A stretch of 64,000 nt of DNA from Panopea generosa (GCA_029582155.1 CM055896.1:28034684-28098683); one strand, 5' to 3'; counted from the stretch's first letter, positions 10,861 through 23,784 are shown. Notes: a model not told the origin generated them from the sequence alone. Translations and numbers: made by a program.

Positions 10861-11759
10861 AATAACAATTGTACTGTAAGCCGTTATATCCACTCTCAAA
10901 ACTGAATACTTACAGAAATAGACATTATATAGTGTGCCAAACAGTGGCACTATTAATAACACATTCCTGCAGCAATACAAATGGTACCAGTGGCAGATCC
11001 AAAAATTGGCAAGTATTGCATAATTTACTGAAAGTTGTTACACCCGGTGTATGCCGCACCCTCACCACCCCTTACTCCACAAACACCTCTCCCGAACAGC
11101 AATATATAAATAGTACACTCCTCAAGTTATATTATGATCTCCCTAAAATCATGATTCCCCATGTCCCACTTACCCACTACCAACACATAAAAACTTTTGG
11201 GAGAAATTGACACCTCTTCCAATAAGTGTATATAAATTGTTGTAAAACAAGCTGAAGTATAACACAGTTGCACGTGCTGTACACACTTGTTGTAAACAAT
11301 GGCAATTATACAACCACAATCACATTGAGTGTTTAAAAGTGTTACAGTGGCTCTGTTACGGCTCTGTACCTGGCTCTTAGTACCAGGTTCTTACCTGGAA
11401 ATAGCTCTCAGAACTTTTTTCATGATGCCAATACAGATTTTTTGAATCCTGACCCAGATGCTTAACGTAATTATTTTGCCTATAAAGAAAACAAAAATGT
11501 CTTTCCTTTTTGTTAATGACTTCCTTACCATTGTTTTATTTATGTATCTTCAATATCTATTCTTTATATCACAGTGGCTTCCTAACATTATAGTGTTTTA
11601 TTCCATTCAAAGGTAAAAATATAGTATTTCTTTTGATGAAAACAAATAAAGCTTTTTCCTCAATGATTATAACACTTGTGGCACCCTCATGCCTTGAAGC
11701 AAATACCTTTACCTACGTAAGTTTGAATGTCATCTATTTATAAAAATGATTCAATCATC
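10861..11759. other. Non-coding, nothing recognised
   Basis: A 113-codon open frame at 10869-11210 has no recognisable motif and no supporting splice or start context. I treat it as chance. Confidence 0.45.
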
Positions 11760-13932
11760 ATAATGACCAACGTTGTAATCAATGTGACCAGCATTGAAAT
11801 CAATCTGACCAGCTTTGTAATAAATGTGACCAGTATTGTAATCAATGTGATGTGTGTTGTTATCAATGTGACCAGTGTTGTAATCAATGGGACCAGAATT
11901 GTAATCAATGGGACCAGTGTTGTTATCAATGTGACCAGCATTGTAATCAATGTGACCAGTATTGTAATCAATGTGACGTGTGTTGTTATCAATGTGACCA
12001 GCATTGTTATCATTGTGACCAGCGTTGTAATCAATGGGACCAGAATTGTAATCAATGGGACCAGCATTGTAATCAATGTGACCAGTATTGTTATCAATGT
12101 GACCAGGATTGTAATCAATGTGACCAGTGTTGTTATCAATGTGACCAGGATTGTAATCAATGTGACCAGCGTTGTTATCAATGTGACCAGCGTTGTTATC
12201 AATGTGACCAGATTTGTAATCAATGGGACCAGCATTGTAATCAATGTGACCAGTATTGTTATCAATGTGACCAGGATTGTAATCAATGTGACCAGTGTTG
12301 TAATCAATGTGACCAGGATTGTAATCAATGTGACCAGCGTTGTTAACAATGTGACAAGCGTTGTTAACAATGTGACCAGCGTTGTAAACAATGTGACCAG
12401 CGTTGTAATCAATGTGACCAGCATTGTTATCAATGTGACCAGCATTGTTATCAATGGGACCAGCATTGTAATCAATGGGACCAGCATTGTAATCAATGGG
12501 ACCAGCATTGTTATCAATGTGACCAGCGTTGTTATCAATGTGACCAGATTTGTAATCAATGGGACCAGCATTGTAATCAATGTGACCAGTATTGTCATCA
12601 ATGTGACCAGGATTGTAATCAATGTGACCAGTGTTGTAATCAATGTGACCAGGATTGTAATCAATGTGACCAGCGTTGTTAACAATGTGACAAGCATTGT
12701 TAACAATGTGACAAGCGTTGTTAACAATGTGACCAGCGTTGTAAACAATGTGACCAGCGTTGTAATCAATGTGACCAGCGTTGTTAGCAATGTGACAAGG
12801 ATTGTTATCAATGTAACCAGCACTGTAATCAATGTGACCAGCGTTGTAATCAATGTGACCAGCGTTGTTATCAATGTGACCAGCGTTGTTATCAATGTGA
12901 CCAGTGTTGTAATCAATGTGACCAGGATTGTAATCAATGTGACCAGTGATGTAATCAATGTGACCAGTATTGTAATCAATGTGACCAATGTTGTAATCAA
13001 TGCAACCAGTGTTGTAATCAATGTGACCAGATTTGTAATCAATGTGACCAATGTTGTTATGAATGTGACCAGGACTGTAATCAATGGGACCAGTATTGTA
13101 ATCAATGTGACCAATGTTGTAATCAATGTGACCAATGTTGTAATCAATATGACCAGTGTTGTAATCAATGTGACCAGTATTGTAATAAATGTGACCAGTA
13201 TTGTAATCAATGTGACCAGTATTGTAATCAATGTGACCAGTATTGTAATCAATGTAACCGGTGTTGTAATCAATGTAACTAGATTTGTAATCAATGTGAC
13301 CAGGATTGTAATCAATGTGACCAGTATTGTAATCAATGTAACCAGGATTGTAATCAATGTGATCAGTGTTGTAATCAATGTGACCAGTATTGTTATCAAT
13401 GTAACCAGTGTTGTAATCAATGTGACCAGTGTTGTAATCAATGAAACCAGAGACCATTGTTGTAATCAATGTGACCAATGTTGTAATCATTGTGACCAGT
13501 ATTGTTATCAATGTGACAAGGATTGTTATCAATGTGACCAGTGTTGTAATCAATGCAACCAGTGTTGTAATCAATGCAACCAGTGTTGTTATGAATGTGA
13601 CCAGGAATGTAATCAATGTGACCAGCATTGTAATCAATGGAACCAGTATTGTAATCAATATGACCAGTGTTGTAATCAATGTGACTACCATTGTAATCAA
13701 TGCGATCAGTGTTGTAATCATTATGACCAGTGATGTAATCAATGGGACCAGTGATGTAATCATTATGACCAATGTTGTAATCAATGTGACCAGTATTGTT
13801 ATCAATGTGACCAGTATTGTAATCAATGTGACCAATGTTGTAATCAATGTGACCAGTATTGTTATCAATGTGACCAATGTTGTAATCAATGTGACCAGTG
13901 TTGTAATCAATGTAACAAGTGTTGTAATAAAT
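11760..13932. repeat. 21-bp minisatellite, about 100 copies, 2.2 kb
   Basis: The unit is built around AATCAATGTGACCAG followed by a variable RYRTTGT. Because 21 is divisible by three and the unit lacks stops in several frames, very long open frames (about 570-720 codons) occur on both strands at once, which argues against coding. Variants (TTATC, GGGACC, TTAAC) are clustered. A block of about 210 bp at 12208-12421 recurs at 12546-12781 with one extra unit, so blocks as well as single units have duplicated. Confidence 0.97.
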
Positions 13933-14129
13933 TATATCGGACATGATTTGACCTTGCCGCCATTCATGACCTTTACAGTGAGGATAAAGATGCATGTCAG
14001 GATTTTCAATTGTACCACTTACTTTCAATCTAGGGCAGGACTTGACCATAACCCTAGGTTTGGAGTTCACAGTTACTGTATTACCATACCTTCAAATGTA
14101 TCTTAAAGTTATCAAACTAAATCGATTTA

Positions 14130-15055
14130 AAGTTACAGCCTGAAACAATTTGATCTTTGAACAATTTGTGACCTTGACATACCTGAAACGTGCATGTTTT
14201 TTTAACAAATCACAACGGCTTGAACAAACTTGGTAAAGAGTCACCCAAGGAATATTTCTGCGAAATTGTTTTAAAATTGTTCTGGTGGTTTCTGACAAGA
14301 AGATTTTTTAAGATTTTACTATAGCTTATATAGTAAACTAACCCCACCTCCTGGCCGCCATGTTTTTTGATGAATCACTACGGTTTGAACAATCTTGGTG
14401 TAGGTTCCTCCAAGGAACATTTCTGTGAAATTATTTTAAAATCAAGCCAGTAGTTTCTGACAAGAAGATTTTTTAAGTTTTTACTAATTAAACTTGCCCC
14501 ACCCCCCTGGCGGCAATGTTTTTTGACGAATCAAGATGGCTTGAACAAACTTGATAGCGGGTCACCCAAGGAACATTTCTGTGAAATTATTTTAAAATCG
14601 AGCCAGTAGTTTCTGACAAGAAGATTTTTAAAGTTTTTACTAATTAAACTTGCCCCGACCCCTGGCGGCTATGTTTTTTGACGAATCAATTAGATGGCTT
14701 GAACAAACTTGGTAGAGGGTCACCCAAGGAACATTTCTGTGAAATTATTTTAAAATCGAGCCAGTAGTTTCTGAAAGAAGATTTTTAAAGTTTTTACTAA
14801 TTAAACTTGCCCCGACCCCTGGCGGCCATGTTTTTTGACGAATCAATTATATGGCTTAAACAAACTTGGTAGAGGGTCATCCAAGGAACATTTCTGTAAA
14901 GTTATATCAAAATTGGCCCAGTGGTTTCAGAGGAGAAGTTGTTAGAAGCTAAAAGTTAACAACGGATGACAGACAACAGATGACAGCCGACGGATGACGG
15001 ACACCAAGCGGTCACAAAAGCTCACCTGTGAGCCTTTGGCTCAGGTGAGCTAATA
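14130..15055 (+). mobile_element. Helitron-like ('pearl'-type) element: 156-165-bp core array with 3' hairpin
   Basis: Five to six copies of a unit containing GAACAAACTTGGTAGAGGGT, CCCAAGGAACATTTCTGTGA and GAGCCAGTAGTTTCTGACAA. Next comes a GACGGATGACNGAC-rich segment, then a terminal hairpin at 15020-15051 (CTCACCTGTGAGCC TTT GGCTCAGGTGAG) and GCTAA. Core repeats followed by a 3' hairpin and no terminal inverted repeats fit non-autonomous Helitron-like elements known from bivalves. There is no Rep/helicase gene here. Confidence 0.75.
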
Positions 15056-15079
15056 AACTACCATCAGCAGTAAATCCAA

Positions 15080-15115
15080 ATGAATGAATGAATGAATGAA
15101 TGAATGAATGAATGA
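15080..15115. repeat. (GAAT)n microsatellite, about 9 repeats
   Basis: Perfect tetranucleotide run about 25 bp after the end of the Helitron-like element, a typical location for these elements. Confidence 0.95.
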
Positions 15116-15716
15116 AAGGAAATACAGCAATTAAATTGAATAAGATTCATTTACAATAATATTTTGTAACTGTTTTCTTCAGACTCCAAGAGAGAGAGAA
15201 CAATGAACAATACGAATGATCACACGTGTAATTGCCACCGAACTGTTCCCAGATGATAACGATTCAATGGCTGACATACAGTAGTACTGATGTAATATGC
15301 AGATTGGTTAATTATAAAAACAGACATGACGATAAGTTCACCATACTGAATCCCTAATATAAAGAAAACCTGTCGCCACAATCGCAAAACATTTATCCAT
15401 GAACACAACCAACATGGAAACTTGTGCTAAATACCAGATAAACAACACGAAATCAATATCAGCTTTTTCACTCACACTTACAAAGCCTTGCAGCTCCCAA
15501 TCTACGAAAAACAAATCAATCCAAACTTAAAAATGGTTAAACAGATAGGACAACTTCAGAATATTTATTTAGTCTTCTCTGAACCAATATAGCCAATTTC
15601 TGCTTTCAATTTACAATCCCCCCCTGCTATAAATCTTATAGCTAATATTTTCTCCCTTTCCAATCAATATATAACAGTCTGTATAAAACTCATACTGAAT
15701 CATTTTATAAACTTAC

Positions 15717-15990
15717 CATTATGAAATGTTATCCAATTTTCACACAATCAGATGACAAAAATGCCAAATTTTATCAACTTGACGAAACTCCATCGAAATA
15801 TTTTTTACTTATATCCCATAACTGTGTGCGAAGATAATAGAAAATGTTCATCTATCCATTTTCAGGAAAGGTAGTCAATCTGACAACCACCATCCTCGTC
15901 GCAGTGACGCAATATGAACACTAATCGGAAGCCTTCAGTCCTTATCCTTACAGGTTAATGTATGTGCCATTCCATGAATGAATAATTAAA
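15717..15990 (-). other. Candidate alternative first exon of the CAP-Gly gene
   Basis: On the minus strand TTTCATAATG is followed at once by GTAAGTTT, a strong donor. The ATG would be the last codon of the exon, phase 0, matching the phase-0 entry at 3400. An in-frame TAA lies three codons upstream of the ATG. The 5' limit is not determined; the end given here is arbitrary. The region upstream holds the X-box-like and ZNF143-like pair at 16233-16283. Only the donor, phase and context support it. Confidence 0.25.
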
Positions 15991-16232
15991 TCTGCAATGT
16001 GATGGCTCCACTTGTACGGATCAATAAATCGCCACTAGGCAGTCTCACAATCAATACCACAGATTGGGATGTTGTTATTGACTGAATCAGTTCAGGCAAA
16101 TGAAGAGTGTGATATGTAAAACTTAACATTCCTGTTTTATGGAACTATTTTGTAACTTGTGCCAAAGTTATTCCTATTTTTTTCTCTTTGAGCAGTAATA
16201 CATAATCATGATCATCAGAGAAGGATGTAATG

Positions 16233-16283
16233 GTTGCTAAGCAACATAAACTAACAAGTGGTATTGATCCCAGAATGCACTGC
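16233..16283. promoter_or_regulatory. X-box-like palindrome plus ZNF143-like site
   Basis: GTTGCTAAGCAAC (16233-16245) is a perfect 6+1+6 palindrome of RFX half-sites. TCCCAGAATGCACTGC (16268-16283) closely matches ZNF143/Staf sites. The order and close spacing resemble the cluster at 4579-4633. A minus-strand transcript starting nearby would reach the candidate ATG/donor at 15717. Confidence 0.4.
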
Positions 16284-16299
16284 TATCACCAGTTGCAGT

Positions 16300-16887
16300 A
16301 CTGCAGTTCAATATGGGGGCTATGACAGATATTAAAAGGATATTTCAGTGTCTCTTATAGAGATATTTTGAAAAATTAAATGTGAAACAACAATGAAAAA
16401 TAACATCAAGAGATCATCAAACATAAATCTCAATACATGTAGGGAGTGATCAATTATCCTTCTTCTATGTCAACTGTACAGTGTATATTTTTCTATATAT
16501 TTCTATCATAATTATTTGTTTTTTTCTGTCAAAAGGCAAAATTACACAGCACCACTCTCATTTTCTAATATTCAAAATTTAAGCAAAAGGGCCAAGTTGA
16601 CCCTAATATGATCATCTGAATGAAAAAAAACAGGCTTGCCTGGACACCCAATGAACATTTGTAATAAAGCTATTCAGTGGTTTAAATAACTTTGTCATTT
16701 TGTGCATCAATGAAATTTCAAAAAAAAAATTTGAGAAAATTCCATATTTCACCAACATTTACACATGCATGTAGTTTTTACTATTTCAACATAGCTTGTG
16801 ATGATCTTCTCAAATCCAAGTTTGCAGAAGTATCTCTACTTTTACTTAGCATATCTGGACAGATGAATGGACAGAGCATCAACCTAT
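16300..16887. other. Non-coding, AT-rich
   Basis: Nothing beyond homopolymer runs and a chance 86-codon frame that continues into the following MITE-like element. Confidence 0.45.
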
Positions 16888-17077
16888 ATACCGTATTCCC
16901 CCAAAAAAACACATCCAAGTTAGAGCATTTTTCAAAAGGGGGAAAGGTTTAATTGGGTACCAATAAAATTTAAAAAAAAAAAGTTTTACAAACACTATTG
17001 TGTTTGATAAGGGGAGGCAGGGGGGAAGGGAGGGAGCATTTATTATCAGGGGTGCATTAATATTGGGGATTACAGTA
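16888..17077. mobile_element. Degenerate MITE with CCGTATTCCCCC-type end
   Basis: The left end ATACCGTATTCCCCCAAAA pairs imperfectly with the right end, whose reverse complement starts GTACTGTAATCCCCAAT. The interior is purine-rich (GGGGAGGCAGGGGGGAAGGG) with no coding. The left-end sequence is similar to the MITE at 5791. Confidence 0.55.
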
Positions 17078-17079
17078 CA

Positions 17080-20000
17080 CCCCACTAGTTACACTGGTAA
17101 AGGACTAATGCATTGTCTACCAAGAATCATAAATGTTTCTGTTTAGTTACGGACCCACTATTTAAAAATTTAGATAATAACTGCTTTTTCCTTCATTTAA
17201 CATATAAAATAATTATAATCAAGTATTGTTTACTATTTCTTAGTTTTAAAACACTCCCATGAAGAACAACTCTCTATCATGACATATACTTGTTTTACTG
17301 GCCCCATGAGGCAACTATTTAAAAGCAATAAAGGTATATGACTGACAGCTGGAACATCATTTATCTACCTGATAATGGTCAATTTATCAGGTAATCAGCT
17401 CTTATATACCTGCTCACACTATCCAGGGGAGGAGAGGGTGTTAACTGCCAATTGGAGATTAATTAGGCAGAACTACAGAGTTACATGAGGTTGCATGTGT
17501 AGATCATATCTCAGTAGAAGTGTAACATGGTATAGAAGTGATAACAAGAATTAAGGAAGATATTGCAGGTGCTACTGCAGGAGCTATTGCTAGAACTATT
17601 GACTGAAGTGGTGAAACTGATGCTTATGACAGTGAAGAGTAAATAGTAGTAGCATAATATTTTATCTAATCAGCTAAAGAGAATGGAGGCAGTTTAATTA
17701 AAATTAAGAATATAAACTGGTCCCAGTTGGATGACAAGGTTGGTGACATTGAAATTGTAACAGATATAGCTAACTCCTTGTGCAACATTGTTGGATACCC
17801 ACCGGTGTCAAGTCCGATCCTCTCCATACATCACCCGTGGGAAATTACGCTAGCTCTGCGTCGTTTTATTTAAACAGAACAGAACAAAATACAGCTAACT
17901 TTAACATCTTATCAAAACGGCGTTCGCATGAAACTAGCGTTGCGGTTGGATAACGTTCCCTTCGTGAATTCATGAAAAAAACAATCAGATCGCTGCGTTA
18001 AAGCTTGGGCCAAAAAAAAAAAAATTTTGTGTTTAGGGCAACGGTTTCAAAAAAGCTAGGTAGGTTAGGCATTGAGTTTTTTTTGGGTTTTTTTGCTGAG
18101 TCGAAACAGTCATGAATGCTTAAGGTGACATTTCTCTAGGTTTAAATATGTACCTAACTACGTGATATGATTTTAATGATAATCAGTACATTTTTAATGA
18201 CAAATGCCTGTAACAGCCATCCAGAAAGCACATCAGATCCAGACTTTTTGGCCATGCATACAAATTCTAAGTTTAGTTAAGATGGCTCAATAATTTAGGA
18301 TGCTGGAGTGTTAATGGTGAAAATGCTGTCAACGACAACTGCCAAGGTATGATCAAAATAGTTCATTTTGAGCATGTCCTGCTCAGGTGCTAAAATATAA
18401 ATATGATTTGTTAATATTTTGCTCCCCATATTTAGCACATAGACTATATTCCATAGTTTTAAAATCTGACCTGCCTGGTACTCGACACGGGTTTGTATCC
18501 ATCTGACATGGGTTTAAATTTTCTGTTGTTTTAAATTCAATATAAATTCAGATGTCAAACAATTGCAATACAAACATGTTGTACTTCTGGATGTTTTACA
18601 TGTATCTAAAATGGTTCTGATGACGATATCTGCAATTCACATTTTACCCCACCCATTTAAGACGAATCTTTTTTTGGTGTGGTAGTCCAGCAAAATGTTG
18701 TTTTCCAAGTCATATTGCTAGGAATTACTTAGGCGCGACTAAATGGTCTTTAAAAGTACGATATAGATGCAATTGCTACTTGTTAACTGATAGCTGTATT
18801 CAAATAATAAAATCTAGTATTCAACATGTTTACTGTCTTTACTTAAATAAATAAATTCATGATTGGTCAACGCATATCAAACATGATTTAAGCAACATTT
18901 GTTAGCACATTGTCAGTAAGACAGTTCTAAACTTCAGCTATTGGTATCCATCAACACACTGTCAGCCATGTATTAAAATTAAAACAGTCTGTTAAACTTG
19001 TATCAAACACTTGTTTTACATATTTTAATGGTGTTTGAATGCCACTTTCAACACATGACAGGATATATTTGTTTTTTTAGTATTATGTTTGAGTTTTTTT
19101 TTAATTAGGAAAAAAAGATTTTTGGGTATCGCGGTATAAAAATTTAATACATTATATTTCTACTTTCTTTTTGTCAACAGTGTATACACTGAACAAAATA
19201 AAAACTCTCTTTGATGAAACACGACTCCTAATTTTCTGATGATATTTTGGCACTATATAATTACATCAATAAATGATAAAATTTACACGGTAAGTTTCCC
19301 TTCTTTTATTTGGGTCTTTCTGTATAAAGATGTTTCTTTCACTAAAGAAATAAGAAGGAAAATCAATGGCAGGCTTACAATTCAACAAGAAAATTAACAG
19401 ACAAGTGAAAACTATTCAAGAAGAATTGGAGAAACACTTTTAAATTGAAGTTTAAGAAGATCACTGTTTGGAAAACACTTTTTTTTTTTTCATCATTTTT
19501 TAAAATTGGTTTTCAATAATCTCTATTTAAGTCCTTGGTTTAAAAAAAGTGTAAAGCCAATAAGTAGTACGTTGAGAACCTAAAGTGTTTTTAAACAATG
19601 TATGTGCACAACTTCAATGGATGTACACAAGGTATACATTTCAATCAATAAACTTTGAGAAAACATACATTTTAAAAATCGCAAAAACACATGACATTAA
19701 CACATCGCTGATTTTGACCTGCAAAAAATTGTTTTGTCAGTTTAAAATATGAAAATAAACAGACCTTGAAGATTGCTAAGGGTTCAAACCAATACAACAT
19801 TGTTCCTTTCCAGTTAAAAAGGTTGAAATCTCGTGTAAACTATGAAAGCAAAATGTAAAAAAAAAATGCCAAATTGGAACCGCAGCAAATAGTTTTGAAA
19901 TTTGTGAAATTGATATTGAGATTTGTTTATGGTTTTGAGTGACAAACTTTGAAGTTTCACTTGCTTCTACATCTGAAAGAAGACCACTAAGTTAAAATAG

Positions 20001-20515
20001 ATAAGCAATTTTTGATCACGGGTATTTCTGGTACCATCTTAAATCTGACTGGCTTACTACTGATAAGGGCGGAGTTATCTTTACGATTTTGTGCTCTAAA
20101 AATTTTACTCCATCGCCATGGGGTTATCCCACAGTTGAACATTGATTAATTGTTGTGTTGATGATTGTATATTGGGACAAGTGTGAGTTAAAGGGATTAA
20201 TGTATACAAGATACACTGACTGTTGGGAAATGATTTTTTTATGTTTTACTGGGCTTCTCAAATAGAATTCTCTGGTAGCGCAGAACAAACATATTTTTGG
20301 AATATCGTAAAAAAAAAAAAGTCTAGGGTCCGGTATTTTTTTGCCATGTTGTGTAGGGTTGCCCGAAACACAGATCTCTTTTTTTTTGGCCTTGGTAGAA
20401 ACGACACAAACCTAGTGTAATATCCCACAGGTGATAAATGGACAGTATCGGAATGGATTACACGTGGGTATCCGACGATGTTGTGCAAGGACTTGACAAA
20501 CTTTTTAAGTTATAT
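17080..20515. other. 3.4 kb of unassigned non-coding DNA
   Basis: No open frame above about 70 codons and no tandem array. A slightly GC-richer patch (about 17800-17960, with CGTCGTTTTATTT and GGCGTTCGCATG) and several poly-A/T runs stand out. It may contain old retroelement remnants, but I cannot identify one. Confidence 0.4.
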
Positions 20516-20519
20516 TTTG

Positions 20520-20610
20520 ACTGAGCTCACCTGGGCTCGATCCAACAACCTCCGCAGTGAGAGGTAAGTGATCTTGAGAAACCACTGTAGACCGACTTGG
20601 TTACCGACCT
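20520..20610 (-). mobile_element. SINE-C fragment (tRNA-Leu-like head, minus)
   Basis: Shares GGCTCGATCC, CAACCTCCGCAGTGAGAGGT and AAGTGATCTTGAGA with the fuller copy at 49098-49330. Confidence 0.55.
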
Positions 20611-20614
20611 CAAT

Positions 20615-21830
20615 TAGAGGCAGTGTTGACATCAATGGTGGATCTAGAGAGTGGAACAAGGGATCCAAACCCCAGCTGCAAGTTCCGAAATAATTTTGAA
20701 AGTTTATCAAAATGGACCCCCTCCCATGAAATAGACGGACTCTACCTGACCAAAAATTATGGGTCTGCTATGGATGGTCCTAAGCACCAACTGTTCCTGA
20801 TGTGGAGGGGAATGTTTTATCTCTAATGCAATACTTGTTTTTTTTTAATTGTAATTCAAATGTTTGTCACAGTCATGTGGGGTTTTGTTCAATTAAGTAT
20901 TTTTTATTAATGTAATGAAAGTTTTTGGGAAAGTTGTACAAGTAAGCTATTTTGACCTTCACTCAGCACAAAGGAGGATAGATCTGGGCCCGTCGTCAGT
21001 ATAGTAGAACTGGGTGGGGTATAATGTGGTATGTCTTCTGAATGACCATACTTCAGTACATGGTGAGAACTTCAGTACCATATAGACAACTTCAGGCCAA
21101 AACAATGGGAATGTAAGTATAGCTAATGATAATTCAGACATAACTGTAATAAAACACAGCAATACTAACACAGTTCGTTAAATGCCCTCTGGAGTAAAGT
21201 AATAGATCATTATAGACATTAATAATCAATATCTTACCACTGCACCTTAACCTGGATCATTATCATACCATTATAATGCCAAAGTGAGATAATTGTTGAT
21301 ATAACAGGTCTGGCCTTAGACAAGAATCACTTACAACCAGATATAGGGTAGATTTACAATACTGTCAATGATAATGGAATAAGCACTAACCTATCGCAAG
21401 TATTTTTTCATGGAATTGATTTCAATTGCTGTTGTTTTAAAGTCTGACATTAAAAAAAAATCAGTTAGGCCATAATAAATTAAATTGCTTGAGAATCATT
21501 CCTGTCTGGCCCTTATATTTAAGACACCGCGACCCTTTAAATTTTTTTTTTTTAAACACAAAAAATCCGTTTTTAAGAAAAAAAAAGGATAAAAATCTAG
21601 CAACTAATTTATAATGGCCTTTTAAAATATAAATTAAATTTTTTTATCGCATTATAATAGGCAGCCTTATAATAAAAATTGCAATGCATAATGTTTTATC
21701 CACTGGTGTGGTTAAATAGGATCGGTTTACACAATTTTCAACAAAATTACAGTTTTACAAGGTGCATGAAAGAAGACCTCAGAATAAATCCAAGTAGAAA
21801 CACCACCCTAATCGATGAATGTAACCGATG
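20615..21830. other. Non-coding, nothing recognised
   Basis: A 67-codon plus-strand frame (20623-20826) and others show no family signature. Poly-T and poly-A tracts near 21540-21590. Confidence 0.4.
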
Positions 21831-21834
21831 AATG

Positions 21835-21930
21835 TTAGCACAAAGTTTTTGGACCAAACTGGGCTCATACCTGACACCTCAGCCTTGAGAGGTGATCTTG
21901 AGACAGTGCCAGAGCCAACTTAGCCAATAA
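21835..21930 (-). mobile_element. SINE-C fragment (minus)
   Basis: TGGGCTCATACCTGACACCT and GAGGTGATCTTGAGACAGTG repeat the tRNA-like head of the SINE-C family. It lies immediately before the 34-bp array. Confidence 0.5.
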
Positions 21931-21949
21931 GAATTTGGTTATAGTATTG

Positions 21950-23505
21950 ACTATTCAAGGTTATTTATCTGTGATCCGGTAACAGAATACAAGGTTATTT
22001 ATCTGTGATCCGGTTACAGAATTCAAGGATACTATCTGTGATCTGGTTACAGTATACAAGGTTATATATCTGTGATCCGGTTACAGTATACAAGGTTATT
22101 AATCTGTGATCCGGTTACAGAATACAAGGTTATTTATCTGTCATCCGGTTACAGTATACAAGGTTATTAATCTGTGATCCGGTTACAGTATACAAGGTTA
22201 TTTATCTGTGATTCGATTACAGTATACAAGGTTATGTATCTGTTATCCGGTTACAGTATACAAGGTTATTTATCTGTGATCCTGTTACAATATACAACGT
22301 TATTTATCTGTGATCAGTTACATAATTCAAGGTTATTTATCTGTGATCCGGTTACAGTAAACAAGGTTATTTGTCTGTGATCCGGTTACAGTAAACAAGT
22401 TTATTTATCTGTGATCCGGTTACAGTATACAAGTTTATTTATCTGTGATCCGGTTACAGAATACAAGGTTATTTATCTGTGATCCGGTTACAGTATACAA
22501 GGTTATTTATCTGTGATCCAGTTACAGTATACAAGGTTATTCATGTGTGATCCGGTTACAGTATACAAGGTTATTTATCTGTGATCCGGTTACAGAATTC
22601 AAGGTTGTTTATCTGCGATCTGGTTACAATATACAAGGTTATTTATCTGTGATCCAGTTACAGTATTCAAGGTTATTTATCTGTGATCCTGTTACAGAAT
22701 ACAAGGTTATTTAACTGTGATCCTGTTACAGTATACAAGGTTATTTATCTGTGATCCGGTTACAGAATACAAAGTCATTTAACTGTGATCCTGTTACAGT
22801 ATACAAGGTTATTTATCTGTGATCCTGTTACAGTATTCAAGGTTATTTATCTGTGATCTGGTTACAGTATACAAGGTTATTTATCTCTGATTTGGTTACA
22901 GTATACAAGGTTATTTATTTGCAATCCGGTAAGTTACCTATGATCAGGTTACAGTATACAAGTTTATTTATCTGTGATCCGGTTACAGTATACAAGGTTA
23001 TTTATCTGTGATCCGGTTACAGTATACAAGGTTATTTATCTGTGATCCAGTTACAGAATACAAGGTTATTTAACTGTGATCCTGTTACAGTATTCAAGGT
23101 TATTTATCTGTGATCTGGTTACAGTATACAAGGTTATTTATCTCTGATTTGGTTACAGTATACAAGGTTATTTATCTGCGATCCGATAACAGTTACCTAT
23201 GATCAGGTTACAGTATACAAGTTTATTTATCTGTGATCTGGTTACAGTATACAAGTTTATTTATCTGTGATCCGGTTACAGTATACAAGGTTATTTATCT
23301 GTGATCATGTTACAGTATTCAAGGTTAATTATCTGTGATCATGTTACAGTATTCAAGGTTAATTATCTGTGGTCTGGTTACAGTATACAAGGTTATTTAT
23401 CTGTGATCCTGTTACAGTATTCAAGGTTATTTATCTGTGATCCGGTTACAGTATACAAGGTTATTTATCTGTGATCCAGTTACAGTATACAAGGTTATTT
23501 ATCTA
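21950..23505. repeat. 34-bp minisatellite, about 45 copies
   Basis: The unit contains CAAGGTTATTTATCTGTGAT then CCGGTTACAGTATA. Common variants change CCGG to CCAG, CCTG or CTGG, and TATA to ATTC. Near 22920 and again near 23180 the same aberrant unit (AGTTACCTATGATCAGGTTA) appears with the same neighbours, about 257 bp apart, showing block duplication. Confidence 0.97.
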
Positions 23506-23784
23506 TGTTTTCATCCTGATGATTTGGTTTAGTGACAATTATTGTCCATTATATCCCAACATGGACCAAAAATTAATAGTGGCATCCCAACCTTTACTAG
23601 AAAACAGCAGATGTATTTTAATTTGAAGTCCTTTAAATACTTCATTAAATTATACATCAATATAGTTTTAATTGAGTAAAATGGCTTGGAAAGTCATGGG
23701 AACTTTATATAAAATATCTCATAATCACTGTTCCTTTTATTTTAAAATTTAAGCTAAAATCATTTTTTTCTAATATAGCATACC

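Noticed and set aside
10869..11210. 113-codon plus-strand frame
   Set aside because: No domain, no splice signals, and composition like the flanking non-coding DNA.
11738..13910. Very long open frames (about 570-720 codons) on both strands
   Set aside because: They are produced by a 21-bp stop-free unit. Open on both strands and in several frames, with no codon-position bias, domain or splice context.
21950..23505. 34-bp direct repeats resembling a CRISPR array or recombinase sites
   Set aside because: The repeats abut without unique spacers, the genome is eukaryotic, and the unit has no inverted arms.
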